Of a stretch of DNA of 64,000 bases, positions 26,771 through 34,784 are shown piece after piece. Every line of letters begins with the position of its first letter. The stretch's first letter is position 1. The DNA is from Peptococcaceae bacterium UBA5767 (GTDB taxonomy: Bacteria; Bacillota; TC1; UBA5767), in NCBI GenBank assembly GCA_002418765.1, contig DIET01000014.1:71307-135306 (forward strand), written 5' to 3'. Below the pieces are notes generated by a model. The model saw only the letters and a program-made list of their open reading frames with translations, did not search any database and was not told the DNA's origin. Both the position numbers and the translations under genes were made by a program.

Positions 26771-27958
26771 ATGAAGTATTTTGATAACAGTGCCACAACA
26801 CCACTTGCTCCGGAAGTAAAGGAAAGCATACAACACTATATGGACTGGACTTATGGTAATCCTTCCAGCCCCTATCATGAAGGCCGGATGGCCAAAAAGG
26901 CACTTCAAGCTGCCCGTAGCACGATAGCTGACCTTATAGGAGCTAAAAATGCGGACGAAGAAAACCCTGGTGAGGTTTTTTTTACCAGTTCTGGGACTGA
27001 ATCGGACAATTTGGCCATTTTAGGCTCACTCGCTGCCAGAAGAGACAATAGAAAACATTGTATTACCAGTTCTATTGAACATCCAGCAGTGCTCAACACA
27101 TTTAGGTACTTGGAAACGCAAGGATACCATGTTGACTATTTACCAGTCGATCGGCAGGGGAACATAAATCCTGACGATTTAGCCAAAGCATTGGACAATG
27201 AAACGGCTTTGGTGAGTATCATGATGGCCAACAATGAGGTTGGAACCGTTCAACCTATACAGCTGATGGCCGATATGGCTCATCAGTATGGCTCGTTGTT
27301 TCATACGGATGCCGTTCAGGCTTTAGGAAAGCTAACGCTCAACACTGCTGAATTGGGTATCGATTTGATGAGTTTATCTGCTCATAAAATCTATGGTCCC
27401 AAGGGTATTGGTGCTTTGTATGTGAAAGAGAATACCCCTTTGATCAACATCATGCATGGAGGGCACCAGGAAAACGGTATTAGACCTGGTACTGAAAACA
27501 TGCTAGGCATCGTTGGTTTTGCCAAAGCTTGCGAACTTTTGCAAGGAACCATAGAAATGGAAGCCCGGCAGAAAGAACGCTTGGCATTGCGACTTTCTCA
27601 GGGACTTCAAGAATCCATACCGGACATCGAATTGAATGGCAATCCCCACTCGAAAATTCCAGGTCATGTACACGTTACGTTTCGCTTTGTTGAAGGAGAG
27701 GCACTCTTGATGGCTCTTAATCTCAAAGAAATCGCTTGTTCGAGTGGTTCTGCTTGTAGCACTGGATCGAATCTTCCTTCACACGTACTTTTGGCCATGG
27801 GTTTTGATTATCTCGATGCCCAAAGTTCTATTCGTTTTACAGTAGGCCGGTACAATACCGCAGACGAAATCGATGAGTTGCTTCGTGATATCCCAGTCAT
27901 TGTACAGCGCCTTCGGGCTATGTCTCCTTTGGCGCGACATAGAAGCAGGGAAAGGTAA
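26771..27958 (+). CDS. iscS: Cysteine desulfurase (NifS/IscS type)
   Basis: 395 residues, PLP-dependent class V fold. K206 in SLSAHKIYGPKG holds PLP; C329 in SCSTG-type loop CSSGSACSTGS is the persulfide-forming cysteine; TESDNLAI and HTDAVQALG are PLP-contact blocks. It removes sulfur from cysteine for Fe-S clusters and tRNA thiolation. It lies between the IscR-like regulator and mnmA with no iscU in view, which suggests tRNA thiolation is a main client. The ATG at 26771 follows GAGGAAACC; a GTG at 26753 overlaps rrf2. Confidence 0.94.
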   Translation: MKYFDNSATTPLAPEVKESIQHYMDWTYGNPSSPYHEGRMAKKALQAARSTIADLIGAKNADEENPGEVFFTSSGTESDNLAILGSLAARRDNRKHCITSSIEHPAVLNTFRYLETQGYHVDYLPVDRQGNINPDDLAKALDNETALVSIMMANNEVGTVQPIQLMADMAHQYGSLFHTDAVQALGKLTLNTAELGIDLMSLSAHKIYGPKGIGALYVKENTPLINIMHGGHQENGIRPGTENMLGIVGFAKACELLQGTIEMEARQKERLALRLSQGLQESIPDIELNGNPHSKIPGHVHVTFRFVEGEALLMALNLKEIACSSGSACSTGSNLPSHVLLAMGFDYLDAQSSIRFTVGRYNTADEIDELLRDIPVIVQRLRAMSPLARHRSRER

Positions 27959-27969
27959 AAGTGTAATCC

Positions 27970-29061
27970 ATGTTGAAAAATAAAATACTGGTTGCCATGA
28001 GTGGAGGTATTGATAGCTCATCGACCGCCTATTTACTAAAAGAACAAGGTTACACTGTGCGTGGTGTGATGATGCGATTGCTACCGGAAGATATGGAGTC
28101 CATAAGCCATTTCAAAGAGTCGCGTGATGATGCTGCCAGAGTGTGTGATTTACTGCAAATTCCCTTTACTGTACTTGATTTACGTCATGATTTTCATGAA
28201 CAGGTCATTGCACCTTTTATGCATGCTTATATGGTAGGGGAGACACCCAATCCCTGTGTCAACTGCAACCGTTTTCTTAAATTTGGCCGATTGATTTCTT
28301 ATGCCCGCGAACTGGGTATGAACCAAATCGCTACAGGACATTATGTTCGTTTGGCCTACCGAGAGACCTATGGCAGAAAAGTATTGTTGCAAGGCCATGA
28401 CCGGGGGAAAGACCAGTCCTATTTCATGTATCGTTTAACTCCAGAACAACTTGATTTTTCACTTTTTCCGTTAGGAGAATACCAAAAAGATGAAATTAGA
28501 GTCATAGCGAAATCCCTCGGTATAGATGTTGAGAAAAAGGGTGAGAGTCAGGAGATTTGCTTTATTCCTGATGATGATTATCGGTCTTTTCTTAAAGAAA
28601 AAAGTACAGGAGGATTAGTACCGGGAAACTTCGTCGATGGGAACAAAAAAGTCTTGGGCACCCACCAAGGTTTGGCATTTTATACAGTAGGGCAGAGAAA
28701 GGGTTTACAAATCGCATTGGGGTATCCCGCTTATGTTATTGATATGGATCCTATCAGCAATACCATCAGATTGGGCAAGAAAGAAGAGTTGGAACGATCT
28801 GTTTTTTTTGTGAAGAATTGTAATTTTAACGCCATTTTGGATCCCATAGCGCCATATCAAGCGCTCATAAAAGTACGTTATCGAAGTCCTGCAGTGGAAG
28901 GGATTGTTTATCCTGAGCACAATGGCCTTCGAAGAATTGAATTGAGCAATACTGCCAGCGCCATTGCACCTGGTCAGTCTTCTGTATTTTATGATAGAGA
29001 GGGCGTACTATTGGGAGGGGGCATCATTGTTAGGGAATCAGGCTTTGAATCTGTTTCATAA
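27970..29061 (+). CDS. mnmA: tRNA-specific 2-thiouridylase MnmA
   Basis: 363 residues. The PP-loop MSGGIDSSS (10-18) binds ATP. C99 in TPNPCVNCN and C197 in QEICFI match the catalytic cysteine pair; C96 makes the first an unusual CxxC (many homologues have Asp there). MnmA puts sulfur on U34 of tRNA Lys/Glu/Gln, with sulfur from the neighbouring desulfurase. The C-terminal beta-barrel domain is complete. Start ATG at 27970. Confidence 0.96.
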   Translation: MLKNKILVAMSGGIDSSSTAYLLKEQGYTVRGVMMRLLPEDMESISHFKESRDDAARVCDLLQIPFTVLDLRHDFHEQVIAPFMHAYMVGETPNPCVNCNRFLKFGRLISYARELGMNQIATGHYVRLAYRETYGRKVLLQGHDRGKDQSYFMYRLTPEQLDFSLFPLGEYQKDEIRVIAKSLGIDVEKKGESQEICFIPDDDYRSFLKEKSTGGLVPGNFVDGNKKVLGTHQGLAFYTVGQRKGLQIALGYPAYVIDMDPISNTIRLGKKEELERSVFFVKNCNFNAILDPIAPYQALIKVRYRSPAVEGIVYPEHNGLRRIELSNTASAIAPGQSSVFYDREGVLLGGGIIVRESGFESVS

Positions 29062-29079
29062 ATCTTTTAATAATTTTAC

Positions 29080-29093
29080 ATAATATATATTAT
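29080..29093. repeat. 14-bp AT palindrome upstream of lrgA
   Basis: ATAATATATATTAT is fully self-complementary, about 45 bases before lrgA. It may be a promoter -10 region or regulator site; with pure AT composition chance is a serious alternative. Confidence 0.3.
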
Positions 29094-29136
29094 CGGACTT
29101 TTGTGTTTTGATTATTTTCTGAAAGGTTGGTCTCCT

Positions 29137-29499
29137 ATGGTTTTGGCAATGCAATTCGGCCTCATACTGTTGATATGGCAAATCGGTGAATGGATCTCGC
29201 TTACGTTTCATTTGGTCGTCCCGGGTTCTATTGTCGGTATGTTGCTATTACTTTTTCTTTTACAAACTGGAATTTTAAAAGAAAAGTATATTCGGGATGC
29301 TGGTGATATGTTTCTAAAAATCATATCCTTTTTTTTCATCCCTTCCGGTGTGGCTATTTTGGCACATAGGGACCTCATAGCAAATATTTGGATATATATG
29401 CTTATAGCACTCATTGTCAGCGTTGTTTTGGTCATGTTGGTTTCCGGACGTGTGACCCAGTTTCTTATCGATGTAAAAGGTGAGTCGCATGATGTATGA
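29137..29499 (+). CDS. lrgA: CidA/LrgA family membrane protein
   Basis: 120 residues with four hydrophobic segments: QFGLILLIWQIGEWI, VPGSIVGMLLLLFLL (family motif VPGSIVGM), SFFFIPSGVAI and IYMLIALIVSVVLVML. LrgA is the small holin-like partner of LrgB, implicated in murein hydrolase control and pyruvate uptake. Its end overlaps lrgB by 11 bases. The ATG at 29137 gives the family N terminus; an upstream in-frame ATG or GTG lacks support. Confidence 0.92.
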   Translation: MVLAMQFGLILLIWQIGEWISLTFHLVVPGSIVGMLLLLFLLQTGILKEKYIRDAGDMFLKIISFFFIPSGVAILAHRDLIANIWIYMLIALIVSVVLVMLVSGRVTQFLIDVKGESHDV

Positions 29500-30208
29500 T
29501 TTCAACTCGTTGGTCGCTCTTTTGCTTGGTATCTTGTTGACAATATTGCTGTATGTAATTGGTCTGAAGTTATACCAACGCTATCACATTGATCTGTTTA
29601 CGCCCAATATTTTTGGTATTGTATCCCTGGTAATCATCATGAGCATTTTTCGCATCGATTATGCATGGTATGAGCCTAGTGCTACGGCCATTAACTTTTT
29701 TCTTAAACCCGCCGTTGTGGTATTGGCGCTTCCTCTCTATCGCCGTCTTCCCCTACTTATGAAGAATAAATTGCCTATTCTTCTAGGAATATTTTCTGGT
29801 GTCTTGGTATCTAGTTTCAGCATAGTATTTTTTTCATTTCTGGGAAATTTTGATATGATTACCATGTTATCCCTATTGCCCAAATCCATAACAACACCCA
29901 TGGGTATTGAGGTTTCTCAAAGCATGCAGGCTATCCCATCCATCACCGTTCTGGCCATTCTCATTACTGGCGTGGTAGGTACGGTTCTGGCCAAGACCAT
30001 TTTGTCTCTGGGAAACATTCATCATCCCATTGCCAAAGGTGTAGCCATTGGGACAAGTGCTCATGTGCTGGGCACTACCAAAGCGTTGGAAATCGGTGAA
30101 GTAGAAGGTGCCATTTCCGGTTTATCGTTGGCTCTGGCCGGCATTATTTCCGTCTTTTACCTACCATTTTTGGCTTATCTAATACGGATGATTTATAAAA
30201 TGATATAG
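29489..30208 (+). CDS. lrgB: LrgB/CidB family membrane protein
   Basis: 239 residues, six or more membrane segments. Family blocks: FFLKPAVVVLALPLYRR, LLPKSITTPMGIEVSQ and KGVAIGTSAHVLGTTKALEIGE. It works with LrgA; in several Bacillota the pair transports pyruvate and affects autolysis. No LytSR-type two-component genes are adjacent. The ATG at 29489 follows AAAGGTG. Confidence 0.94.
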   Translation: MMYDFNSLVALLLGILLTILLYVIGLKLYQRYHIDLFTPNIFGIVSLVIIMSIFRIDYAWYEPSATAINFFLKPAVVVLALPLYRRLPLLMKNKLPILLGIFSGVLVSSFSIVFFSFLGNFDMITMLSLLPKSITTPMGIEVSQSMQAIPSITVLAILITGVVGTVLAKTILSLGNIHHPIAKGVAIGTSAHVLGTTKALEIGEVEGAISGLSLALAGIISVFYLPFLAYLIRMIYKMI

Positions 30209-30240
30209 CAATGGGGATGATTTTTTCCATCCCCATTGCT
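30208..30240. terminator. Bidirectional hairpin between lrgB and the exporter operon
   Basis: Twelve-base-pair perfect stem GCAATGGGGATG (30208-30219)/CATCCCCATTGC (30228-30239), starting at the last base of the lrgB stop. It lies between convergent genes; T runs are poor on both sides, so termination is probable but not textbook. Confidence 0.65.
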
Positions 30241-30265
30241 TAGCATATTCCCTTGTCTTTCGTAT

Positions 30266-31036
30266 TTAAAGCACCGATTCTCGTTCATCTTTCAACTTGC
30301 AGTAACAAGGCGCTAGATCCTGCCAAATTTCCCCTTCTTCTTTCTCTTTGGTCATAAAGTCCTTGGTAATATTCCCATCCTTGATCTCAATGACGCGGTC
30401 TGATTTGGCTGCAATATGATCATTGTGAGTAACAATGAGAAAAGATGTTTGCAACTTCTCATTTAAATCCCTCATCAATGCATATACCTGTTCTGTTGTA
30501 TCGCTGTCTAAATTTCCTGTAGGTTCATCTGCTAAGATCAACGATGGCTCATTGATCAGGGCTCTGGCAATAGCCACACGTTGCTGTTGCCCGCCAGAAA
30601 TGTCATTGGCATTGTTGTTGATCCGATCCTTTAGTCCCACCATCTCCAATAATTCTTTGGCTCTTTCTATCCTATTCTTATTGGCAGTACCATCTTTGAT
30701 CCATGTTGGGATCAAAACATTTTCTAAAACAGAAAAATCGGGTAACAAATGATGGAACTGAAAAATAAAACCTAGATTACTGTTGCGAAAATAAGCCAGT
30801 TCTTCATCTTGCATAGCCGAAATCTTCTGCCCATTAAACTTGACCTCTCCTTCGGTTGGCTTGTCAAGCGCCCCTAAAATATTGAGCAGTGTAGTTTTTC
30901 CACTCCCAGAATAACCAATCAAACTTGCAAACTCTCCTTGCTGAATGGATAAATCTATTCCTTTTAGAACTTCTGTCTTCACAACGGTCCCATAAGTTTT
31001 TTTGATGTTGCATGCTTGTAATAAACAATTCGACAT
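30266..31036 (-). CDS. ABC transporter ATP-binding protein (LolD/MacB-like)
   Basis: 256 residues. Walker [10 protein letters not shown] (41-49), signature [15 protein letters not shown], Walker [14 protein letters not shown] and the H-loop IVTHND are intact. The [16 protein letters not shown] block is typical of the LolD/MacB class, whose ATPases drive mechanotransmission rather than substrate channels. A short C-terminal tail with two cysteines is extra. It follows its permease with three bases between, in an adaptor-permease-ATPase operon. Confidence 0.92.
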   Translation of the reverse strand: MSNCLLQACNIKKTYGTVVKTEVLKGIDLSIQQGEFASLIGYSGSGKTTLLNILGALDKPTEGEVKFNGQKISAMQDEELAYFRNSNLGFIFQFHHLLPDFSVLENVLIPTWIKDGTANKNRIERAKELLEMVGLKDRINNNANDISGGQQQRVAIARALINEPSLILADEPTGNLDSDTTEQVYALMRDLNEKLQTSFLIVTHNDHIAAKSDRVIEIKDGNITKDFMTKEKEEGEIWQDLAPCYCKLKDERESVL

Positions 31037-31039
31037 AGC

Positions 31040-32254
31040 TTATCCTTTCATTACATCAATAGGATTCAGTTTGGCGGAATTCCTTGCCGGTATAACGGCT
31101 GAAATGATACTGGCTAACGTGGTGATCAACAAGATAACCATGGTCTGATTGAAGCGTATATTCAATGCAAACAAAGGATCCCCTGTGGCTGCAGCTGTAC
31201 CAAACAAAAAGCCTTGAATTAACAGGAAGCCCAAAAATACACCCAGCATGGCCCCTAAAAAACCTAAAATCGCACCTTGTAAGATAAAGATATTTCTAGC
31301 ACTTTTACTTGAAGTCCCCATGGCCTTTAGAATGCCAATTTGCCTTTGTTTTTGCACAACACTGACAGCCAAAACGCTGGCAATGCCCAAGGTAATTGCC
31401 ATCAGTACAAAGAACTGAATCGTGTATGAAGATGAACTTTGACTGTTTAATGCAGACAGTAAACTGGCATTTTCATCTTTCCAATTTGTAAAATCCGCAC
31501 CAATGAGTTCTCTGTCCAACTGATTTGCAATTTGATCAGCTTTAAATACTTCGCTTACCTGTAATTCTATGGAGGAGATATTTCCTCCGAAATCAAGAAG
31601 GCGCTGCGCTCGTATCAGATCCAGAAAAACCCAGGTTTCATTAATGCCTTGGGTGCCCAAATCAAAGATGCCTGAAACAATGAAGATTTCGCTGGTACCT
31701 CCGGCCAATTCAATAAGAAAGCTATCTCCGATATCCAATGCATACGTACGTGCGATTTCCGAGCCGATCAGGGATTGATTACCAGATAATTGATATGATC
31801 CAGACGTAGTAACCTCCTCGAAACGATAAATATCATCCGCCCTGTCACTGTCAATACCTCGAATAACCAATGGTGATCTTAGTCCGCTTTTGATTAGAAA
31901 AGCATTCCCTGAAACCACAGGCGATACGGCTGTAAGCTGCTCTTGTGAATCCAAATACGTGAGAAATGGTTCCCAGTTGCTCAAGGATCTTTCATCCTTT
32001 ATAAAATTACCTTCAGTGGAAAGCAATGAATCATCATCTTGTTCCCTCTGCGTTATCTTTGTTGATTCACTCCTGAGTACAATGTGAGGAGACTTGCCCA
32101 CTGTAGCATTGACCAAATCTTCTTGCAACCCTGTTATTAGAGTCCCAAGAAAAATCTGGACAGCAACTCCGATGGCAATACCCAACATAATAAACAACGT
32201 TTGTCCTTTACCTGCCTTAAGAAAGCGCAAGGCCAATTTGAGCTCAAATTTCAT
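31040..32254 (-). CDS. MacB/LolC-type ABC transporter permease
   Basis: 404 residues. One N-terminal membrane helix, a large extracytoplasmic MacB_PCD domain (about 45-270), and three C-terminal helices (FtsX domain), ending in IPARNSAKLNPIDVMKG, the conserved cytoplasmic loop and tail. ILKAMGTSSKSARNIFILQGAILG is the coupling-helix block. With its ATPase and HlyD partner it would export a peptide, drug or lipoprotein; substrate unknown. Confidence 0.92.
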   Translation of the reverse strand: MKFELKLALRFLKAGKGQTLFIMLGIAIGVAVQIFLGTLITGLQEDLVNATVGKSPHIVLRSESTKITQREQDDDSLLSTEGNFIKDERSLSNWEPFLTYLDSQEQLTAVSPVVSGNAFLIKSGLRSPLVIRGIDSDRADDIYRFEEVTTSGSYQLSGNQSLIGSEIARTYALDIGDSFLIELAGGTSEIFIVSGIFDLGTQGINETWVFLDLIRAQRLLDFGGNISSIELQVSEVFKADQIANQLDRELIGADFTNWKDENASLLSALNSQSSSSYTIQFFVLMAITLGIASVLAVSVVQKQRQIGILKAMGTSSKSARNIFILQGAILGFLGAMLGVFLGFLLIQGFLFGTAAATGDPLFALNIRFNQTMVILLITTLASIISAVIPARNSAKLNPIDVMKG

Positions 32255-32266
32255 GGAATACCCCTA

Positions 32267-33439
32267 TCAATCGTTACGTTCTACAGATGAATCCGGATAC
32301 AAAATAACATCACCTGGGACGAGTCCCTCTAAAACCAGATATTCTTTTAGACCTACTGCTTCCAACAGAACATCCTGAATCTGAACCTCATCCTTTTGAA
32401 GTAAAACCGTGGTCGGATTATCGGTATACAAGTACTCTGCCGGGATAACAAGCGCTTTTTCTAAATTACGCACCTCAATGTCAGTTCGGACTGTTAAATC
32501 TTGAATGATGAATTCTTCAGAGGTCAATAGTTCCAGCCGAACTTGCACCGTACCTGTATTGGCATTGACCTTGGAATCAATTCTCTCTACAACAGCTTCA
32601 ATGGTCTTAGAAGGAAATCCTTCCGGCCAAACTGTAGCAGGTTGACCAAGAGATAATAAACTAATATTCCGTTCATCAATATCCAGTTCGACATAAAAAC
32701 GGTCCTCTGTGATGATGGTGGCCAGATTCATACCTGGCTGAATAATTTCACCAACTTCATGCTCAAGTACTGTCACTATGCCATCCAAAGGGCTTCTTAT
32801 GATATGCTTATCTACACGAAGCTCAGCAGTCAGAACACCGTTTTGAGCCTGTCTGACGGCTGTTAAAGCGCTTTCATATCCAGAACCATTCTCCAACAAA
32901 GCAGCATATGAAGCATTGGCGCTAACATACTGTGATTCCAGCTTTTCCAATGTTGCTTGTGCGGATTCGAGCATTTGCTGATCAATAGCCCCTTCTTCAA
33001 ACAATCGCTTATAATCATCATACAATTCTTGTTGGCTATTTTTAGCAATACGGATTTGATCCAGTGATTCTCTGGCCACAGTCCTTTTTGAGATTTCAAT
33101 GTCTCGCAGGGATTCTTCTGCCATGGTGAGATTGATCTGTGCTGCTATGAGAGCGCTTTGTGCATCCTCATCATCAATAATGGCGATGATATCATTCTCA
33201 TTCACATGTTCTCCTTGTGAAAAGGGCAATGATTCGATTGTTCCAGAAATCTGTGATTGAAGATCAACAGCTTTTTGGGGGACAACTTTTCCCGTAGCGC
33301 TAAGTATTTGCTGGATTGGTTTTTCTTCCAGAATCAACCCGGTTGATTCATCAGTAACTGAAAATGGGTTAAGAATAACCATTATTGCTAAAAGGGAAAT
33401 ACCCCCCAATCCCAAGTAGATTTTCTTCTGTTTCGTCAT
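32267..33439 (-). CDS. HlyD/MacA-like periplasmic adaptor-type subunit of the exporter
   Basis: 390 residues. An N-terminal signal/anchor helix (YLGLGGISLLAIMVIL) precedes a biotinyl-lipoyl half (SGTIESLPFSQGEHVNENDIIAIID), a helical hairpin (about 100-190), the second lipoyl half (RSPLDGIVTVLEHEVGEIIQPG) and a beta-barrel. In Gram-positives such proteins pair with MacB-type permeases. GGAGG precedes the ATG at 33439; an ATG four codons earlier overlaps that ribosome site. The hairpin at 33457-33480 lies directly upstream. Confidence 0.9.
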   Translation of the reverse strand: MTKQKKIYLGLGGISLLAIMVILNPFSVTDESTGLILEEKPIQQILSATGKVVPQKAVDLQSQISGTIESLPFSQGEHVNENDIIAIIDDEDAQSALIAAQINLTMAEESLRDIEISKRTVARESLDQIRIAKNSQQELYDDYKRLFEEGAIDQQMLESAQATLEKLESQYVSANASYAALLENGSGYESALTAVRQAQNGVLTAELRVDKHIIRSPLDGIVTVLEHEVGEIIQPGMNLATIITEDRFYVELDIDERNISLLSLGQPATVWPEGFPSKTIEAVVERIDSKVNANTGTVQVRLELLTSEEFIIQDLTVRTDIEVRNLEKALVIPAEYLYTDNPTTVLLQKDEVQIQDVLLEAVGLKEYLVLEGLVPGDVILYPDSSVERND

Positions 33440-33456
33440 AGATTCCTCCATAAAAA

Positions 33457-33480
33457 GAGTTGCAAGTTTCCTTGCAACTC
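33457..33480 (-). promoter_or_regulatory. 10-bp-arm perfect palindrome upstream of the exporter operon (terminator or operator)
   Basis: GAGTTGCAAG/CTTGCAACTC with a 4-base loop. On the minus strand it is followed by TTTTTA, so it may terminate or attenuate yneA transcription. It also lies just downstream of TATAATATAAT (minus), so it could equally be a repressor operator for the exporter. Both roles are possible. Confidence 0.6.
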
Positions 33481-33516
33481 ATTATATTATATATTTCATA
33501 ATTAAGTAAAATATTA

Positions 33517-33867
33517 TCAGCCAATGGGAATAATCAAATGTTGTCCGGGATAAATGGTGGTTCCAATTTGATTAATTTCCTTTATCGTGTATATCACTTT
33601 TCGAATATCACGTTTACCTTGATAATATTCATTCGCAAGTTTCCACAGATTGTCGCCTTCTTGAACATAAACATCCATGTAATGGACTTCTTCCATAGCT
33701 TCAAAGGTTTCTTGTTGCAAGGGTTTTTCCTCTCGATTACCAACCGTGAGTGCATGGGCGGTTGGGATGACCATCAAATTGACCACGAGTACAAGTCCCA
33801 AAACACGAACAACGAAAGCACCCATGCTAATACGAATGACGATTCTTTTCTTGGATTTTCTTTTCAT
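33517..33867 (-). CDS. yneA: LysM-domain cell-division inhibitor, YneA-like
   Basis: 116 residues: basic N terminus, one membrane/signal helix (VVRVLGLVLVVNLMVIP, about 19-36), a spacer, and a C-terminal LysM domain (VQEGDNLWKLANEYY ... IYPGQHLIIPIG). This is the architecture of YneA, the SOS-induced division inhibitor encoded next to and divergent from lexA. LexA boxes overlap its promoter, supporting the assignment. Sequence outside LysM is poorly conserved, so naming leans on context. Confidence 0.85.
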   Translation of the reverse strand: MKRKSKKRIVIRISMGAFVVRVLGLVLVVNLMVIPTAHALTVGNREEKPLQQETFEAMEEVHYMDVYVQEGDNLWKLANEYYQGKRDIRKVIYTIKEINQIGTTIYPGQHLIIPIG

Positions 33868-33887
33868 TTATCCCATCCCCCTTATCA

Positions 33888-33901
33888 CGAACACTTGTTC
33901 T
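33888..33901. promoter_or_regulatory. LexA box 1
   Basis: CGAACACTTGTTCT, a near-perfect Cheo box (GAAC-N4-GTTC). It sits across the expected transcription start of yneA. Confidence 0.9.
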
Positions 33902-33908
33902 TAGTTGC

Positions 33909-33937
33909 ATTTTAACAGAACATTTGTTCTGTGTAAA
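33909..33937 (-). promoter_or_regulatory. Promoter of yneA
   Basis: On the minus strand TTTACA (33937-33932), a 17-base spacer, TAAAAT (33914-33909). LexA box 2 fills the spacer. Confidence 0.75.
33917..33930. promoter_or_regulatory. LexA box 2
   Basis: AGAACATTTGTTCT, a perfect GAAC-N4-GTTC palindrome lying between the -35 and -10 of yneA. Its centre is 29 bases from box 1. Confidence 0.9.
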
Positions 33938-33946
33938 GCCTAAATA

Positions 33947-33960
33947 GAAACATTTGTTTG
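33947..33960. promoter_or_regulatory. LexA box 3 (weaker)
   Basis: GAAACATTTGTTTG; the core AAAC-ATTT-GTTT deviates at one base per arm from the Cheo box. It overlaps the lexA -35. Its centre is 30 bases from box 2. Confidence 0.65.
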
Positions 33961-33986
33961 TATAAAAAAATCTTGTGTGTTATAAT
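33958..33986 (+). promoter_or_regulatory. Promoter of lexA
   Basis: TTGTAT at 33958-33963 and TATAAT at 33981-33986, spacer 17; LexA box 3 covers the start of the -35. Confidence 0.8.
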
Positions 33987-34005
33987 TCTGACAGGAGGGT
34001 TGATT

Positions 34006-34644
34006 ATGATGGATTTAACCAAAAGGCAGCAGCAGATTTATACAATGATTCAACAATTTATTCTAGAAAATGCTTATCCGCCCACAGTCCGCGAAATCGC
34101 AGAGGTTGTTGGTCTGAACTCCATATCGACCGTTCATAGGCATTTAAAAAACTTGGAATCATTGGGATGCATTCGCAGGAATCCTGCCATGTCTAGAGCC
34201 ATAGAAATTGTAGATAACGCATCATTTGACTCTCATAGCCAACACCATTCCTGGAATGACATGCAGATGGTCAACGTTCCCCTATTGGGCCGAGTAACAG
34301 CTGGTATCCCTATTGAAGCCATAGAAAATATACAAGAAACCTATCCCCTACCTTTGTCCTTGATTGGCAGTAAGGATGCTTACATTCTTGAAGTGGTTGG
34401 TGAATCCATGATTGAAGCAGGTATCCATGATGGAGACTTGGCTATCGTTGAAAAACGAAACACAGCCAGTAATGGTGATATTGTCGTAGCCATGCTCGAA
34501 AGCAATGAAGCTACCATCAAGAGGTTTTATCGGGAGAATAACCGGTATCGACTGCAACCAGAGAATTCCACCATGGAACCCATTTATACAGATCATGTGG
34601 ATATCTTGGGAAAAGTCATTGGACTATATCGCAATATACACTGA
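34006..34644 (+). CDS. lexA: SOS repressor LexA
   Basis: 212 residues. N-terminal winged HTH (LTKRQQQIYTMIQQFI ... PPTVREIAEVVGLNSISTVHRHLKNLE) and a C-terminal S24 peptidase domain. Cleavage site A99-G100 in GRVTAGIP; catalytic S134 in GESM and K172 in ATIKRF. RecA filaments trigger self-cleavage and relieve repression. AGGAGG lies seven bases before the ATG at 34006. Three LexA boxes upstream point to autoregulation and control of yneA. Confidence 0.97.
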   Translation: MMDLTKRQQQIYTMIQQFILENAYPPTVREIAEVVGLNSISTVHRHLKNLESLGCIRRNPAMSRAIEIVDNASFDSHSQHHSWNDMQMVNVPLLGRVTAGIPIEAIENIQETYPLPLSLIGSKDAYILEVVGESMIEAGIHDGDLAIVEKRNTASNGDIVVAMLESNEATIKRFYRENNRYRLQPENSTMEPIYTDHVDILGKVIGLYRNIH

Positions 34645-34674
34645 TCTATACTATGATATTAAACGAATATGTGT

Positions 34675-34714
34675 ACAAATAAGGGCTCATTCTGAAGAAT
34701 GAGCCCTTATTTGT
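34675..34714 (+). terminator. Long-stem terminator after lexA
   Basis: Eighteen-base-pair perfect stem (34675-34692 with 34697-34714), loop TGAA; the T-rich 3' arm ends the helix. Convergent with ynbB, so it may protect both. Confidence 0.75.
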
Positions 34715-34784
34715 ATTACTGATCACAATAAATAGAATGCACTGCCTTGACATCTCTTCACCAAAAAAGCAAATATATTCAGGT

